Source: Limnohabitans sp. | GTDB taxonomy: Bacteria > Pseudomonadota > Gammaproteobacteria > Burkholderiales > Burkholderiaceae_C | DNA: 6,954 nt | Assembly (NCBI GenBank): GCA_023260735.1 | Contig: JALQUL010000264.1 | Span: 1 to 6,954 of the forward strand | Direction: 5' to 3' | In this document: in pieces, positions 5,174 through 6,954 of the stretch | Numbering within the stretch: position 1 is the first letter of the stretch | Layout: each line of letters begins with the position of its first letter | Notes under the pieces: model-generated | The model's database searches: none | Told to the model about the DNA's origin: nothing | The model's input: only the letters and a program-made list of their open reading frames with translations | Made by a program: the position numbers and the translations under genes

Positions 5174-6943
5174 ATGCAATTAAAGAAACTCGATCTTGCC
5201 CTGTTATTGACTGGTTTATGTATTTTTTTAACCCCTTATCAATTGGTTTTTGCAGTAAACACTGATACCAGTCAGGCAAATGAAAAAATTATTTTAGACA
5301 CCAATAACAACAATAAGACTCAAAAGACACATAATAAAGTTAACTTATCGCAATTGGATGTAGGTGAAGCCGGTGAATGGACACTAGCAGAAGAGCGTAA
5401 AATAGGTGATGAAATTGCCCTAGAAATTTACCAAGATCCCGAATTATTAGATGACCCTATATTGTCTGAATACGTAAAATCCATTGGTGCTCAACTCATT
5501 AATACGGCAACTATTCAAAAAAAAATCAGCCCTGAAATGTTCGAGCAATTTGCTTGGCAATTTTTCATAAGTAAAGACAAATCAATTAACGCATTTGCTC
5601 TACCAGGCGGATATTTTGGGGTTCATCTTGGTCTAATTAGCATGACACAAACTCGTGATGAGTTAGCCTCTGTATTGGCTCATGAAATTAGTCATGTCTC
5701 ACAGCGGCATATTTCTAGAAATAATGCCAACGACAAAAAAATGGCTCCTGCCATTATTGGAGCCATGATTTTAGGGGCGATTTTAAGTTCAAAAAGTGAT
5801 GGAGCAAGCCAAGCCACTATTGCTGGAGCACAAGCGTTAGGTGTTCAATCGCAGCTTAATTACTCAAGAGATATGGAGCGTGAGTCTGACCGATTAGGTT
5901 ATGCTTTGTTAAAAGAGGCAGGCTTTAATGCCAGTAGTTTTGGAACAATGTTTGAAAAATTACAATATGCCAATCGCTTAGCCGATAGTGGTAATTTTCC
6001 GTATTTAAGAAGCCATCCTCTAACCACCGAACGAATTGGTGACATGAAGGCCAGAGACTTGAATAGCCAAACAGTTGATAACACCTCAAAAGTTAGTTCA
6101 ACTACTTCCGAGCATATTAGCAATCGACTAGAACACAGTTTAATTTCGGCAAGAAGCAAAATTTTCTCTCTTCAAGCCCCTGACAACTCCAAAATTTGGA
6201 CAAGCGACATACAAAATACTAACTTTAACAATTGGCCACTAGAAAAAAAATCACACACTCTTATGTTGGCAGCAGTGCACGCTTTTAAGCAACAACAATA
6301 TCAAGAGGCCGAATCTTTAGCCATGCAGTTGTGGCAATTATTGGGCAAGGGCAGCAACATTAGTAATGGCGTAGTGCAGCCCATCAAGAGTCAAGATAAT
6401 TTACGAGCCAGCAGAATCGTGGCCCTTTTATTAGCCGATATTCATCTGCAAAAAAACAATCTGGTATTAGCTGAAAACTGGCTAATGCAATCTGAAAAAC
6501 TCAATACACAAATACGAGATGACGCTAACTTAAGTAAAGCTTCAGAAATGATTGCAACTGCACAAGGAAAAAATAAACGGCCTGAACTTTTTGTAAAAGC
6601 TCAACTAGCGAGTAAGGGAGTTCAAACCGATTTAACTAGCAGGGCATTGTTAAGCTGGCTTGCATTTTTCCCACGAGATGTAGCAGCATGGCAACATTTA
6701 AGCCGAATTTATGAGTTTCAAAATAATAAGTTAGGACAATTAAGAGCACTTGCCGAAATTGAAATGATTTATTTTAATTGGTTAGGAGCTAAAGACCGAC
6801 TCAAGGCTGCGCAAGACTGGGCCGATTCAGTTGCCAACTTAAATAGTCAACAACGGCTAGATTTAGCCATTATTGACTCCCGATTAAATAAGATAGCTCA
6901 GTTACTTAGAGAGCGTCAACTCAAGAAACCAATTAATTATTAA
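5174..6943 (+). CDS. bepA: BepA/YfgC-like periplasmic M48 metalloprotease with TPR region
   Basis: A 589-residue protein, about 100 longer than E. coli BepA. Residues 1-27 form a signal peptide (KK, a hydrophobic core, then VFA before V28). There is no valid lipobox despite LTGLC. A polar Asn/Lys-rich linker (about 28-58) precedes the M48 domain. The zinc motif is HEISH (170-174), with the catalytic glutamate E171. The third ligand is probably E235 in EREESD-like context (E235-R-E-S-D239). The strand FALPGGYFGVHLGL (141-154) and the RSHPLTTERI segment (279-288) are typical of BepA-like proteases; H281 may correspond to the regulatory His of the BepA loop (inferred). A Ser/Thr/Asn-rich stretch (about 297-345) separates this from a helical TPR-type region (about 360-589), ending in DLAIIDSRL as in BepA. 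BepA assists outer-membrane LptD maturation and degrades stalled outer-membrane proteins with the BAM complex. No Shine-Dalgarno sequence is visible; the signal peptide fixes the start. Confidence 0.9.
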   Translation: MQLKKLDLALLLTGLCIFLTPYQLVFAVNTDTSQANEKIILDTNNNNKTQKTHNKVNLSQLDVGEAGEWTLAEERKIGDEIALEIYQDPELLDDPILSEYVKSIGAQLINTATIQKKISPEMFEQFAWQFFISKDKSINAFALPGGYFGVHLGLISMTQTRDELASVLAHEISHVSQRHISRNNANDKKMAPAIIGAMILGAILSSKSDGASQATIAGAQALGVQSQLNYSRDMERESDRLGYALLKEAGFNASSFGTMFEKLQYANRLADSGNFPYLRSHPLTTERIGDMKARDLNSQTVDNTSKVSSTTSEHISNRLEHSLISARSKIFSLQAPDNSKIWTSDIQNTNFNNWPLEKKSHTLMLAAVHAFKQQQYQEAESLAMQLWQLLGKGSNISNGVVQPIKSQDNLRASRIVALLLADIHLQKNNLVLAENWLMQSEKLNTQIRDDANLSKASEMIATAQGKNKRPELFVKAQLASKGVQTDLTSRALLSWLAFFPRDVAAWQHLSRIYEFQNNKLGQLRALAEIEMIYFNWLGAKDRLKAAQDWADSVANLNSQQRLDLAIIDSRLNKIAQLLRERQLKKPINY

Positions 6944-6954
6944 ACTGAGTACTG

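Noticed and set aside
5899..6159. Minus-strand 86-residue ORF inside the M48 protease gene
   Set aside because: Antisense shadow of a gene whose motifs run continuously through the region.
6941..6954. Third AGTACT box just after the M48 protease stop
   Set aside because: A 6-bp palindrome recurring once in this AT-rich window is expected by chance; too little flanking sequence to judge.

Overview
The window looks like the chromosome of an AT-rich gammaproteobacterium, probably marine or environmental. The evidence is a LiuR-type MerR regulator with its palindromic operator, a GspF type II secretion platform protein, a BepA/YfgC-type periplasmic M48 protease, and YigZ and MoaC proteins close to the enterobacterial forms. 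I cannot place the order with confidence; families with scattered type II secretion (T2SS) genes (Cellvibrionales- or Alteromonadales-like) fit best. I see no transposase, integrase, CRISPR array, tRNA or rRNA.

Left part (1-2112): the window opens inside a plus-strand gene whose product ends in an Asn/Pro-rich tail. A short GW-containing segment before the tail weakly suggests a T2SS GspC/GspN-like protein. A GC-rich hairpin separates it from a minus-strand MBL-fold hydrolase with a C-terminal winged helix. That hydrolase is divergent from liuR, and the 104-bp gap holds a perfect 20-bp palindrome that resembles the LiuR operator and overlaps a good promoter for liuR. The hydrolase and the regulator therefore look like a LiuR-controlled divergent pair, tied by inference to branched-chain amino acid or acyl-CoA catabolism. 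No liuABCDE genes lie beside it.

Middle part (2110-4490): yigZ (IMPACT family) runs leftward and is preceded by a leader with a strong intrinsic terminator. A distal segment of the leader can pair with the terminator's 5' arm in an alternative structure, so this is either a small RNA or a conditional attenuator of yigZ. It is the most novel-looking item here. About 360 bp of AT-rich, hairpin-rich non-coding DNA follows, then a solitary gspF with no gspE or pseudopilin genes beside it.

Right part (4583-6943): moaC (molybdenum cofactor synthesis) runs leftward and converges on gspF. Divergent from moaC is a large BepA-like periplasmic zinc protease with a TPR-type C-terminal region, complete within the window. 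The genes are mostly single-gene transcription units of unrelated function. Links between them are the LiuR operator shared by two genes and, tentatively, envelope/secretion roles of the left-edge protein, GspF and BepA. Five of the six gene starts visible in the window lack a well-placed Shine-Dalgarno sequence; moaC is the exception.
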